Assembly: GCF_000176035.2 (NCBI RefSeq)
Contig: NC_015675.1
Location: 5,336,001-5,400,000 of the forward strand
Direction of reading: 5' to 3'
Source: Mesorhizobium opportunistum WSM2075
GTDB taxonomy: Bacteria > Pseudomonadota > Alphaproteobacteria > Rhizobiales > Rhizobiaceae
Length of the DNA stretch: 64,000 nt
Part shown: piece after piece, positions 54,894 to 64,000 of the stretch
Position numbering within the stretch: the stretch's first letter is position 1
How the letters are laid out: each line of letters starts with the position of its first letter
Notes under the pieces: model-generated
Told to the model about the DNA's origin: nothing
Databases searched by the model: none
Seen by the model: the letters and a program-made list of their open reading frames with translations, nothing else
Made by a program: the position numbers and the translations under genes

Positions 54894-55811
54894 CTATCGG
54901 GCGGAGGCCTTGCGTGCCGACGTCAGCATCGACCAGGAATAGATCGCCAGTGCCGCCCAGATCAGCGCGAAGGCGAGCGCCTGGGTGGTGCCGAACGGTT
55001 CATCGAAGATCAGCACGGCGATCAGGAACACCATGGTCGGCGCGATGTACTGCATGATGCCGATGGTGGAGAGCCGCAGCAGCTTGGCGCCGAAGGCGAA
55101 CAGCAACAGCGGCACCGATGTGACCGGACCGCAGCCGATCAGCAATGCCGTGTCGGTGCTGTTGCTGGACACGATGTGGTCCTGTCCGGTCGCGATCAGG
55201 TAGACGATGTAGCCAAGTGCCGGCACAGACAGCAAAAGCACTTCCAGCAGAAAACCCTGGCTTGGCCCGATCGGCAGCGTCTTGCGGAAGAAGCCGTAGG
55301 CGGCGAAGGAAAACGCCAGCGCCAGCGATACCCAGGGCAGCTTGCCGCCCTCGATCGTCAGCACCGCCACGGCGACCGCCGCAAGCACAACCGCCGCGAT
55401 CTGCAAGCGGTCGAGCCGTTCGCCAAGCAACAGCGCGCCGACGACCACACTAACCAGCGGATTGATGTAATAGCCAAGCGCGGTCTCGACGGTGCGGTCG
55501 ACGGCGATCGCCCAGACATAGATGCCCCAGTTGACCGAGATCAGCGCCGCCGTCAGCGCGGCCATGGAAATGGTGCGCGGCGAGCGCAATGCCGCCTTGA
55601 AGTCCGCCGTGCGGCCGGCCCAGATGAGAACCGCAGCGGCGATCGGCACCGACCAGACGATGCGGTGCGCAATCACCTCGGCCAGCGGCAGATGCGCCAC
55701 CGCCTTCATGTAAAACGGCAGCAACCCCCACAAGAGGTAAGCACCCAGCGCCAGCAGGAAGCCGCGCCGGGCTTTCGAATCCGCGTCGAGTGTAATTACT
55801 TCAGTGGCCAT
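54894..55811 (-). CDS. rarD: EamA family transporter RarD
   Basis: A 305-residue ten-helix permease. It has the RarD opening RRGFLLALGAYLLWGLLPFY, AEVIAHRIVWSVPIAAAVL and GYYINPLVSVVVGALLLGER, distinct from other EamA families. I start at MATEVITLDADSKARRG; an ATG 14 codons upstream is in frame but weaker. The substrate is not established. It is followed closely by a GST gene. Confidence 0.9.
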   Translation of the reverse strand: MATEVITLDADSKARRGFLLALGAYLLWGLLPFYMKAVAHLPLAEVIAHRIVWSVPIAAAVLIWAGRTADFKAALRSPRTISMAALTAALISVNWGIYVWAIAVDRTVETALGYYINPLVSVVVGALLLGERLDRLQIAAVVLAAVAVAVLTIEGGKLPWVSLALAFSFAAYGFFRKTLPIGPSQGFLLEVLLLSVPALGYIVYLIATGQDHIVSSNSTDTALLIGCGPVTSVPLLLFAFGAKLLRLSTIGIMQYIAPTMVFLIAVLIFDEPFGTTQALAFALIWAALAIYSWSMLTSARKASAR

Positions 55812-55893
55812 GGCCAACGCTATGGCGCAGTCACCTCTGCAAGACCATCGCAAAGTTCTGATGGATCAATGGACTTTCGCTGATGGTTCAAAC

Positions 55894-57510
55894 TTACTCG
55901 GCCGCAACAAGGCCTGCCATCTCGCGGTTCTTCATCAGTTTGTAGACGATCGAATCCATCAGCGCCTGGAAGGACGCGTCGATGATGTTTTCGGAAACCC
56001 CGACAGTCCACCAGCGCGCGCCGGTGCCGTCATGCGATTCGATCAGAACCCGGGTGATGGCCTCGGTGCCGCCATTGAGGATACGCACCTTGAAATCGGC
56101 GAGTTCCAGATCGACGATCTCGCTTTGGTATTTGCCCAGATCCTTGCGCAGCGCGATGTCGAGCGCGTTGACCGGGCCATGCCCTTCGGCCACCGACATC
56201 TTCTCTTCGCCGTCGACCAGCACTTTCACGATGGCTTCGGACACCGTCTTCAACTGGCCGTTGGCGTCGAAACGCCGCTCGACCATACAGCGAAACGAGG
56301 TGACGTTGAAGAACTCCGGCAGGCCATGCAGCATCTTGCGGGCCAGCAGTTCGAAGGAGGCGTCGGCGCCCTCGTAGGCGTAGCCTTCGGCCTCGCGCTC
56401 CTTGACCACGGCAATCAGCGCGTCGAGCCGGTGATCGTCCCTGGGCACATCAATGCCACGCCGCTTCAGCTCGGCGAGGAAATTGGCCTTGCCGCCCTGG
56501 TCGGAAACCATGACGCGGCGACGGTTGCCGACCGTTTCCGGCGGCACGTGCTCATAGGTCGCCGGCTCCTTGGCCAGCGCCGAGGCATGGATGCCGGCCT
56601 TGGTGGCGAAGGCCGAGGCGCCGACATAGGGCGCCTGCGCTTCAGGCGCACGGTTCAAGAGTTCGTCGAAGGCGCGCGACAGCCTGGAGATGCCGGTCAG
56701 CGCTTCCGCCGAAATGCCAGTCTCGAAGCGATCGGCGAAGGCCGGCTTCAGCGCCAGCGTCGGCACGATCGAGATCAGATTGGCGTTGCCGCAGCGCTCG
56801 CCGATGCCGTTCAGCGTGCCCTGGATCTGGCGCACGCCTGCCTGGACGGCGGCAAGGGAATTCGCCACGGCCTGGCCGGTATCGTCATGGGCATGGATGC
56901 CGAGATGGTCGCCTGGAATGCCGGAAGCGATCACCTTCTCGACGATGGCGCGCACTTCCGATGGCTGCGTGCCGCCATTGGTGTCGCACAACACCACCCA
57001 GCGCGCACCGGCGTCGTAGGCCGTCCTGGCGCAGGCCAGCGCATAGTCCGGATTGGCCTTGAAGCCGTCGAAGAAATGCTCGCAGTCGACCATCGCCTCC
57101 TTGCCCGAAGCGACCGATGCCTCGACCGAGGCCTTGATGGCATCGAGGTTTTCCTCGTTGGTGCAGCCGAGCGCGACACGGACATGGTAATCCCAGCTCT
57201 TGGCGACGAAGCAGATGGCGTCCGACTTCGATTGCACAAGGGCGGCAAGGCCGGGATCGTTGGAAGCCGAGACGCCTGCCCGCTTGGTCATGCCGAAGGC
57301 GACAAATTTGGCCTTCGCCGTGCGTTTCTGCTGGAAAAACGCGGTGTCGGTCGGATTGGCGCCGGGATAGCCGCCCTCGACGTAGTCGAAGCCGAATTCA
57401 TCGAGCAGCCTCGCGATGGCGATCTTGTCCTCGACCGAAAAGTCGATGCCCGGCGTCTGCTGGCCATCGCGCAGTGTGGTGTCGAAGAGATAGAGGCGTT
57501 GCTTTTTCAT
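55894..57510 (-). CDS. cimA: Citramalate synthase
   Basis: A 538-residue enzyme of the alpha-isopropylmalate/homocitrate synthase family. Motifs are LFDTTLRDGQQTPGIDFS, DTNGGTQPSEV, the metal-site IHAHDDTGQAVANSL, and NGIGERCGNANL. The C-terminal third is a LeuA-type regulatory domain. The N-terminal region is of the CimA subgroup (YLFDTTLRDGQQTPG). It condenses pyruvate and acetyl-CoA toward isoleucine. Start is ATG 57510; the frame runs far upstream through a repeat. Confidence 0.9.
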   Translation of the reverse strand: MKKQRLYLFDTTLRDGQQTPGIDFSVEDKIAIARLLDEFGFDYVEGGYPGANPTDTAFFQQKRTAKAKFVAFGMTKRAGVSASNDPGLAALVQSKSDAICFVAKSWDYHVRVALGCTNEENLDAIKASVEASVASGKEAMVDCEHFFDGFKANPDYALACARTAYDAGARWVVLCDTNGGTQPSEVRAIVEKVIASGIPGDHLGIHAHDDTGQAVANSLAAVQAGVRQIQGTLNGIGERCGNANLISIVPTLALKPAFADRFETGISAEALTGISRLSRAFDELLNRAPEAQAPYVGASAFATKAGIHASALAKEPATYEHVPPETVGNRRRVMVSDQGGKANFLAELKRRGIDVPRDDHRLDALIAVVKEREAEGYAYEGADASFELLARKMLHGLPEFFNVTSFRCMVERRFDANGQLKTVSEAIVKVLVDGEEKMSVAEGHGPVNALDIALRKDLGKYQSEIVDLELADFKVRILNGGTEAITRVLIESHDGTGARWWTVGVSENIIDASFQALMDSIVYKLMKNREMAGLVAAE

Positions 57511-57528
57511 GATGGCAAGGTGCTTGAG

Positions 57529-57687
57529 CACCCCCCTCTGGCCTGCCGGCCATCTCCCCCGCAAAGGGGGAGATCGGCAGCTTTGATGACAGCGCTGGTC
57601 CTGCAACGTCGACGATTGGCGAAAGCGAAGGCGACATCCAATCTCCCCCCTTGCGGGGGAGATGTCCGGCAGGACAGAGGGGGGTGT
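57529..57687. repeat. Long inverted intergenic repeat
   Basis: CACCCCCCTCTGGCCTGCCG and GCCATCTCCCCC at the left are mirrored by GGGGGAGATGTCCGGCAGG and CAGAGGGGGGTGTG at the right. A short inner hairpin, CTCCCCCGCAAAGGGGGAG, is also present. The same motifs occur at 30541-30692. It separates the proline iminopeptidase gene from cimA. Confidence 0.75.
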
Positions 57688-57707
57688 GAAGGATCGCCGT
57701 GCATCGA

Positions 57708-59130
<1,423 letters not shown>

Positions 59131-59134
<4 letters not shown>

Positions 59135-59622
59135 GACTTTTCCTTTGGCGGCCACTGTTCCGTATCGTGGTCCGGGTGCTGATATGAGACGAGATCGGCG
59201 AGATACGGAGCCGATGATATATCGGCCATCGTCTCCTCGCCCGGCAGTTTCGGGATGGCGTCCACATAGGGCAGTTTTGCCTCGGTGCCCCACTGGATCG
59301 ACGGCACGATCTCCGCCGGATTGTCGAACGCACCGATGGCGAGACCGACACCATCAGGCGCGGTAAAGGTCAGCGGCGTCCCGCAATTGGCGCAAAACCC
59401 TCGATCGACATGGCTGGACGAGCGGAAATATTTCGGCTCGCCGCGCGTCCAGTCGAGCTTGGCGCCGCGCACGGATACCAACGGTGCGTAGAACGAGCCG
59501 AACGCCTTCTGGCACATGCGGCAGTGGCAGACCGAGGCATCGTCAAGCGCGCCCTCGACGCGGAAGCGCACCGCGCCGCACTGGCAGCCGCCTGTGTAGA
59601 CCGGCCGGTTGTCGAGGCTCAT
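59131..59622 (-). CDS. GFA family zinc-binding protein (copy 2)
   Basis: A 163-residue GFA protein starting MSLDNRPVYTGGCQCGAVRF. Cysteine motifs are GGCQCGAVRF, VCHCRMCQKAFGSFY and FCANCGTPLTF, as in copy 1. Tandem duplication is evident, with both copies in one reading direction and a four-base ATGA overlap. It follows a VOC gene by six bases. The function of either copy is unknown. Confidence 0.9.
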
Positions 59623-59628
59623 CGTTGC

Positions 59629-60015
59629 TCACTCCGGGTCATGGCAGACGGCCTCGACATTGTTGCCGTCGGGATCGAAGACGAAGGCGCCATAGTAGCT
59701 CGGATGATAGTGCGGGCGCAGACCAGGCCCGCCATTGTCCTTGCCGCCGGCGGCAAGGGCCGCCGCATGGAAGGCATCGACCTCGGCACGGCTGCGCGCG
59801 GTGAAGGCAACGTGCTGGTGCTCTCTCGGCTTGTTCTTGCCGGTACTCAACCAGAACACCGGCCGGTCGCGGCCATAGCCGCCGACCTTGGCGCCGCCGG
59901 TGTATTCCAGCGGCACCATATAGAGCAACGACGCACCAAGCGGCGCCATCGCCTTGTCGTAGAAAGCCTTCGAAACATCGAAATCGGCAACGGTGATGCC
60001 GAGATGGTCGATCAT
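59629..60015 (-). CDS. VOC family (glyoxalase-like) protein
   Basis: A 128-residue vicinal-oxygen-chelate protein with IDHLGITVADFDVSKAFYDK at the start, then HVAFTARSRAEVDAFHAAAL and YHPSYYGAFVFDPDGNNVEA. His and Glu residues at the expected metal positions are visible (DHLG, HVAF, VEAV). Members include lactoylglutathione lyase and dioxygenases; substrate unknown. Its start overlaps the DUF559 stop by four bases. Confidence 0.88.
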   Translation of the reverse strand: MIDHLGITVADFDVSKAFYDKAMAPLGASLLYMVPLEYTGGAKVGGYGRDRPVFWLSTGKNKPREHQHVAFTARSRAEVDAFHAAALAAGGKDNGGPGLRPHYHPSYYGAFVFDPDGNNVEAVCHDPE

Positions 60016-60422
60016 GAAACAGCCTCCCTTGCTGGTTCGCCCGCCGGCCTCGCGGCATTGCCCAAGCCGGCCTCGATGACAATGTGCTGGCAGACATTGT
60101 CGATATCGCGAATGACGTCATCGTTCCAGAAGCGGAGGACGGTCCAGCCGCTGGCTTTCAAATAGGCGCTTCGCGCCTCGTCATGCCGCAGATGTTCGGC
60201 ATCTGCATGCTGGCTGCCATCGACCTCAACAACGAGGCGACAGGCCGAGCAAGCGAAATCAACAATGTAAGGGCCGATCGGCACTTGCCGGCGAAAGCTC
60301 ATTCCCATCAGTCGGTGGGCGCGCAATTCGTTCCAAAGCTTCAGCTCGGCATCGGTCATGACGCGCCGCATGGATTTCGCATTCTTGCGCTGTCGTGGCG
60401 GAACGAGGTCGTGCCCCATCAA
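60012..60422 (-). CDS. DUF559 endonuclease-like protein
   Basis: A 136-residue protein. RVMTDAELKLWNELRAHRL and FRRQVPIGPYIVDFACSACR lead to LVVEVDGSQHADAEHLRHDE. The D...ExD pattern (VDFAC... VVEVDG) fits the PD-(D/E)xK Vsr-like nuclease fold of DUF559. Mostly found singly; target unknown. It is the first gene of the group coupled by ATGA overlaps. Confidence 0.85.
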   Translation of the reverse strand: MMGHDLVPPRQRKNAKSMRRVMTDAELKLWNELRAHRLMGMSFRRQVPIGPYIVDFACSACRLVVEVDGSQHADAEHLRHDEARSAYLKASGWTVLRFWNDDVIRDIDNVCQHIVIEAGLGNAARPAGEPAREAVS

Positions 60423-60461
60423 GCACCCCTACGCTGAAGATTGGCAAAACCGATGAGGCCG

Positions 60462-60492
60462 ACCGATCTCCCCCGGAAGGGGGGAGATCGGC
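60462..60492. repeat. Short inverted repeat upstream of the DUF559 gene
   Basis: CCGATCTCCCCCGGAAGGGG followed by GGAGATCGG is a near-perfect hairpin, related to the GGGGAGAT repeats elsewhere in the window. It lies in the 117-bp gap after cysS. Confidence 0.65.
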
Positions 60493-60539
60493 TGTCGCCA
60501 GCGCCTCCGCCAACCTTGCAAAGGCGCTTGGCGCCGCCC

Positions 60540-61988
60540 TCACCGCTTCACCTCCCACGTCGTCACACGTTCGCCGGTGACCGGATCCTTGCCGTCCTTC
60601 AGCTGTACACCTTGCGCCAAAAGGTCGTCGCGGATGCGGTCGGCTTCGGCCCAGTTCTTGGCGGCGATCAATTCCAGGCGCCTGGCGATCGACCTCGCGA
60701 CCTCGGCCTCGTCGACCCTGGCCGCGCCGATGTCGAAGCCGAGGAAGAGAAGTGCGGCCTTGAGCGAAGCGGCGGCGGCGTTCTCGCCATGGCCTTCGAC
60801 TTCGCTGGCCTCGCCGGCAAGCTGGGTCAATTGCTGGAAGGCAGCGTAAGTGGCCAGGTCGTCGGAAAGGGCTTCCACGACCTTAGCCGGCAATTGTCCC
60901 GCCGTCGGCGCCAGATCGGCCGCGCGTTTCCATTTGCGCAACGTGTTCTCCGCCTCCTCCAGCTTGCGCATCGAAAAGTCGATCGGCTCGCGGTAGTGCG
61001 TCATCAGCATCGCCAGCCGTAGAACCTCGCCCGGCCAGTTGCGGCCGCCGAAGGTCTCGGTCTCCAGCAGTTCGTGGATCGAGTAGAAATTGCCGAGGCT
61101 CTTCGACATCTTCTGCCCTTCGACCTGCAGGAAGCCGTTGTGCATCCAGACATTGGCCATGACATCGGTGCCGTGGGCGCAGCGCGACTGGGCGATCTCG
61201 TTCTCATGGTGCGGGAAGATCAGGTCGAGGCCGCCGCCATGGATATCGAAGACTTCGCCGAGATAGGCCGCCGACATCGCCGAGCATTCGATGTGCCAGC
61301 CAGGCCTGCCCCTGCCCCACGGGCTCCGCCAGCCCGGCTCTTCGGGCGACGACAGTTTCCACAGCACGAAATCGCCAGGGTTCTTCTTGTGCGCATCGAC
61401 GGCGATGCGGGCACCGGCCTGCTGCTCGTCGAGATTGCGCTTCGACAACTGGCCGTAGTCCGGCATCGACGCCGTGTCGAACAGAACTTCACCTGCCGCG
61501 ACATAGGCATGGCCGCGTTCGATCAGGCTTTGAATCAAGCTGATCATGTCGGCCTTGCCGTCGGCGCGGGGCTCGACGAATTCGGTGGCGCGCGGTTCGA
61601 CGGTCGGCTCCAGGCAGCCGAGCGTGGCGACATCCCTGTGGAACTGGTCGGCGGTCTTTTCGGTCACCCGCCGGATAGCTTCGTTGAGCGACAGCTTTCC
61701 GGCTGATATCTCGTCGCCGAAATCGCGCAACGCGCGCGCGTTGATCTTGTCGTCGACGTCCGTGATGTTGCGCACATACGTGACATGCGTTTCGCCGTAT
61801 ACATGGCGCAGCAAGCGAAACAGCACATCGAAAACGATCACCGGCCTGGCATTGCCGATATGGGCGAAATCGTAGACGGTCGGGCCGCAGACATACATGC
61901 GCACATTCAGCGCATCGATCGGCGTGAAGTCCGCCTTCGTCCGCGTCAGCGTGTTGTAGAGGCGCAGGCCCTTAGATGCGTCAGACAT
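60540..61988 (-). CDS. cysS: Cysteinyl-tRNA synthetase
   Basis: A 482-residue class I aminoacyl-tRNA synthetase. The HIGH-like motif is in [15 protein letters not shown], with the Zn cysteine in [28 protein letters not shown] is the KMSKS loop. The Zn/Cys site around [20 protein letters not shown] and [13 protein letters not shown] is intact. The length is normal for the family. The region upstream (61989-62405) holds its promoter. Confidence 0.96.
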   Translation of the reverse strand: MSDASKGLRLYNTLTRTKADFTPIDALNVRMYVCGPTVYDFAHIGNARPVIVFDVLFRLLRHVYGETHVTYVRNITDVDDKINARALRDFGDEISAGKLSLNEAIRRVTEKTADQFHRDVATLGCLEPTVEPRATEFVEPRADGKADMISLIQSLIERGHAYVAAGEVLFDTASMPDYGQLSKRNLDEQQAGARIAVDAHKKNPGDFVLWKLSSPEEPGWRSPWGRGRPGWHIECSAMSAAYLGEVFDIHGGGLDLIFPHHENEIAQSRCAHGTDVMANVWMHNGFLQVEGQKMSKSLGNFYSIHELLETETFGGRNWPGEVLRLAMLMTHYREPIDFSMRKLEEAENTLRKWKRAADLAPTAGQLPAKVVEALSDDLATYAAFQQLTQLAGEASEVEGHGENAAAASLKAALLFLGFDIGAARVDEAEVARSIARRLELIAAKNWAEADRIRDDLLAQGVQLKDGKDPVTGERVTTWEVKR

Positions 61989-62405
61989 TCCATGCCTTCC
62001 CGGTTCCGAACTTTTTGTCTGGATGGAGCCGGCCCCGCGCCGAGGCGCAAATCAGGCTCCAGCCTGCTGGCCGGGGCGTTTGTCCAATCTAGGGGAAGAT
62101 GAGGCGAAAACGTCCGGACCAGCGCGAGGCTAGCCAATAATGCAAATGCCACAAATGGCGAAAGACGTTTTCATGGGCGGCTTTATCGCCTTGGCCAGTG
62201 TTGCCGTCAAGTCGCTGATCCCAGGAAAAACGTCATAAAGACGGTGAAGCGCGTCGCTCGATCACGCGGAATCAGGCAGTGAAACATTTTATTAAACATG
62301 TCGGCACAGTCATGAAACATTCGCCGGCTAGATCACCAAGCGTCACGATTTGGTCGGAATCAACCATCAAACGCAGACACGAAGACGTTACCAGGGAAGA
62401 GAAAG
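61989..62405. other. Intergenic region between cysS and a small ORF (417 bp)
   Basis: It must hold the cysS promoter (leftward) and the promoter of the 51-residue gene (rightward). The only frame of note is a 30-codon frame at 62146-62238 with a hydrophobic middle and no clear ribosome-binding site. Two TGAAACATT copies (62280-62288, 62313-62321) with a related AAACAT between form a partial repeat. No tRNA fold seen. Confidence 0.55.
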
Positions 62406-62561
62406 ATGCCTCGAAGCAAGCAAGACGCCAACCGCGCCAAGCAACCGGCGCTGGCCAGCCACTATCGCGCAATCGGTCCGGCCGCGATCGTCGCAGCCCT
62501 TCTTCACACCGCTAAGAAGAAGAAGCCTGCGCAGAAGATCGTATCGCCCCGCGCGGCCTGA
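62406..62561 (+). CDS. Small basic hypothetical protein (51 aa)
   Basis: A frame of 51 codons starts at ATG 62406, preceded by GGGAAGAGAAAG, a good ribosome-binding site. The product begins MPRSKQDANRAKQPALASHY and has RAIGPAAIVAALLHTAKKKK, ending KIVSPRAA. It is strongly basic, with one short hydrophobic stretch. I do not recognise the family, but the ribosome-binding site and intact frame suggest a real small gene. Confidence 0.6.
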   Translation: MPRSKQDANRAKQPALASHYRAIGPAAIVAALLHTAKKKKPAQKIVSPRAA

Positions 62562-62640
62562 AGCGGTACGCGTCCGCCGCAACCGCCGGCGGTCGGGGCG
62601 CAAACAGGTGCCTTGAAAATGAAGCCCTCGACGGGCTTGG

Positions 62641-63402
62641 CTAGAACAGCGTCATCTGACCGTCGTCCGCGCCAGGCTTCTGGCGCCTGACCTTCTCGGG
62701 CTCCGGTCCGATCTCGCCCCTCTCCTGAATTTCCGGTCCGGTGTTGGCGACCTTGTTGACGAGGTCGGAAACGGGGATCGCTTCGAAGAAATCAAGCCGC
62801 GCCGGCCGCAGCAGGTCGGCGACATCGCGCGGCTCGAGCGTGCGGCAATCCAGCCAGCGGGCGAAATCCCCGGGATCGACGACCACGGGCATCCGGTCGT
62901 GGATATGGGCGATGTCGCCATTGGCATTGACGGTCAGGATCGCGCCCGTATCCATTTCCGAGCCGCCCGGCTCGGCATAGGTTTCGATCAGGCCGGCAAA
63001 GGCCACCAACCCGCCATGCCGGGGCCGTATCCAGTAGGGTTGCCCCTTCTTGCCGCCCGTTTGCCGCCACTCGTAGAAGCCGGATGCCGGGACCAAAGCG
63101 CGGCGATGGCGCATGGCCGCCTTGAACGAGGCCTTCTCGATCGCGCCTTCCGAGCGGGCGTTGAACAGCAGCGGGAACTCCCTGGTGTCCTTGACCCAGG
63201 TGGGAATTAGGCCCCAGCGCACCAGCATCGACTGGCGGTCCGGCAGGTTGGAGCCTGGCGCCCGCGGCACCCCGGAGATCGCCATCAGCACTGGCTGCGT
63301 CGGCGCGATGTTGTAGCGCGCCGGAAATTCCTCCAGCTCGGCCAAGCCCAGAAAGGCGGCCGTCTGGTCCGGCGTTGCGGTCAAGGCAAAGCGTCCGCAC
63401 AT
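62641..63402 (-). CDS. SOS response-associated peptidase (SRAP/YedK family)
   Basis: A 253-residue SRAP protein. The catalytic cysteine is residue 2 (MCGRFALTATPDQ), Asn lies in LLFNARSEGAIE, Glu in GFYEWRQTGGK and His in AHIHDRMPVVV. YedK/HMCES proteins cross-link covalently to abasic sites in single-stranded DNA to shield them. Start is ATG 63402, which exposes Cys2 once Met is removed; the frame is open upstream. It is divergent from the Nudix gene. Confidence 0.92.
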   Translation of the reverse strand: MCGRFALTATPDQTAAFLGLAELEEFPARYNIAPTQPVLMAISGVPRAPGSNLPDRQSMLVRWGLIPTWVKDTREFPLLFNARSEGAIEKASFKAAMRHRRALVPASGFYEWRQTGGKKGQPYWIRPRHGGLVAFAGLIETYAEPGGSEMDTGAILTVNANGDIAHIHDRMPVVVDPGDFARWLDCRTLEPRDVADLLRPARLDFFEAIPVSDLVNKVANTGPEIQERGEIGPEPEKVRRQKPGADDGQMTLF

Positions 63403-63526
63403 GATCGATCGTGCCTCTCGAATGGTTGCGCAAGAAAGTGGCGATGGAACAGCCGCACTGCAACCGCTAAAGCTGTCCGGCACTAGCCGTCCACAGCGGG
63501 CTGCGGCGATCGAACGGTTGGGAGCC

Positions 63527-63961
63527 ATGAACGAACAACGAAAGATACTGCCGGCAGTCTCGGTCGCGGTGGTGCGTGGTGACACCGTGCTCTTGGTCAA
63601 GCGCGCAAGGCCGCCTTCGCAAGGGCTCTACGCCTTTCCGGGCGGCAAGGTCGAGGCCGGCGAGACACTGGAGGTTGCCGCGAAGCGCGAGTTGCTGGAA
63701 GAAACCGGTTTGCACGCCGCCGGTTTTCGCCCGCTTCGGGAAATCCATATCGACGGCAGGGATGAGAGCCATCCGGTCGACTACCGCCTCACGGTCTTCG
63801 GCGCCGCTTATGCCGGCGGCGAGGCAGTGGCCAGCGACGACGCCGAGACGGCCGCGTTCTACACGCTCAGTGAGATGGCGGCGTTGCCGCTCGCCGGTTC
63901 GGTGTTCGCGGTGGCACAGGATCTGCTGGGTCGACCCGACGGTTCCCCTGCAAGCCGCTGA
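63527..63961 (+). CDS. Nudix hydrolase
   Basis: A 144-residue Nudix protein. The Nudix box reads GGKVEAGETLEVAAKRELLE then ETGL, matching GX5EX7REUXEEXGU. ATG 63527 with GGGAG upstream is preferred over an earlier in-frame start. It probably hydrolyses a nucleoside diphosphate derivative, possibly as a MutT-like or ADP-ribose type; substrate unknown. Downstream bases to the window edge (63962-64000) show no further gene. Confidence 0.9.
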   Translation: MNEQRKILPAVSVAVVRGDTVLLVKRARPPSQGLYAFPGGKVEAGETLEVAAKRELLEETGLHAAGFRPLREIHIDGRDESHPVDYRLTVFGAAYAGGEAVASDDAETAAFYTLSEMAALPLAGSVFAVAQDLLGRPDGSPASR

Positions 63962-64000
63962 AATCCGCCACCGTCCCGCTGGAAACGCCTTGCAGGCGAC

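Noticed and set aside
57529..57687. The inverted repeats at 30541, 45072, 57529 and 60462 as CRISPR or transposon ends
   Set aside because: Copies are single, in opposite orientation and without spacers, transposase genes or target duplications; they look like dispersed palindromic intergenic elements.

Overview
The window reads as a core chromosomal segment of a GC-rich alphaproteobacterium of the Rhizobiales, most likely Mesorhizobium. The reasons are the gene orders (pepA/lptF-lptG-lptD-surA-pdxA-rsmA; fabD-fabG-acpP-fabF-mltG-yicC-gmk; rpsF-rpsR-rplI ... dnaB-radA-cvpA-purF), short palindromic intergenic repeats of a type I associate with Mesorhizobium, and an sRNA candidate resembling the rhizobial alpha-r8/MmgR/suhB family. 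Species identity is inferred from memory of these features, not from a search. No tRNA, rRNA, CRISPR array, insertion sequence or prophage was recognised.

Layout. 1-8.3 kb: the start of pepA (minus), then a plus-strand envelope operon (lptF, lptG, lptD, surA-like) running into pdxA and rsmA, with several overlapping or very short junctions. 8.5-15.9 kb: a DUF1330 gene, then a minus-strand run in the order fabD, relBE-type toxin-antitoxin pair, fabG, acpP, fabF, mltG, yicC, gmk. The toxin-antitoxin pair sits inside the fatty acid synthesis operon with its own perfect 20-bp palindromic operator. 16.1-18.1 kb: a membrane phosphoglycerol-transferase-like enzyme. 18.5-28.6 kb: rpsF-rpsR-rplI, a cyclopropane-fatty-acid synthase, ynfA, an Rsm22-type assembly factor, dnaB, radA, cvpA and purF. 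28.6-44.6 kb: a more accessory mix: SDR, a secreted lectin-like protein, OsmC, S10 peptidase, two EamA transporters, the sRNA candidate, LysR/tautomerase, a fused acyltransferase/acyl-AMP ligase, SDR/TetR, pssA-psd, a DMP19-like fusion protein and an SMP-30 lactonase. 44.6-55.8 kb: a small monooxygenase under a SoxR-box-like promoter, ArsR with an ATM1-like ABC exporter, LysR/quinone oxidoreductase, a LysM-Ig protein, a LOG-family enzyme, LysR/YciI, a CorA/ZntB channel, GST and RarD. 55.9-64 kb: cimA, a translationally coupled group (DUF559, VOC, GFA, GFA, proline iminopeptidase), cysS, a 51-residue basic protein, an SRAP/YedK protein and a Nudix hydrolase.

How the genes work together. Three envelope themes recur: LPS export (LptFGD plus the periplasmic chaperone), fatty acid and phospholipid synthesis (fab genes, pssA, psd, Cfa, Aas-like), and peptidoglycan or periplasmic glucan work (MltG, LysM protein, phosphoglycerol transferase). 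Ribosome and replication housekeeping (RsmA, S6, S18, L9, Rsm22, DnaB, RadA) lies beside them. Several small regulators are divergent from one putative target each.

I see no large undescribed multi-gene system. The observations most worth a second look are the toxin-antitoxin pair inside the fab operon, the SoxR-box-like promoter, the sRNA candidate, ribosome-binding sites buried in hairpins (ynfA and the lectin-like gene), the putative Fe-S cysteines of Rsm22, the DMP19-like fusion, and several tandem repeat arrays.
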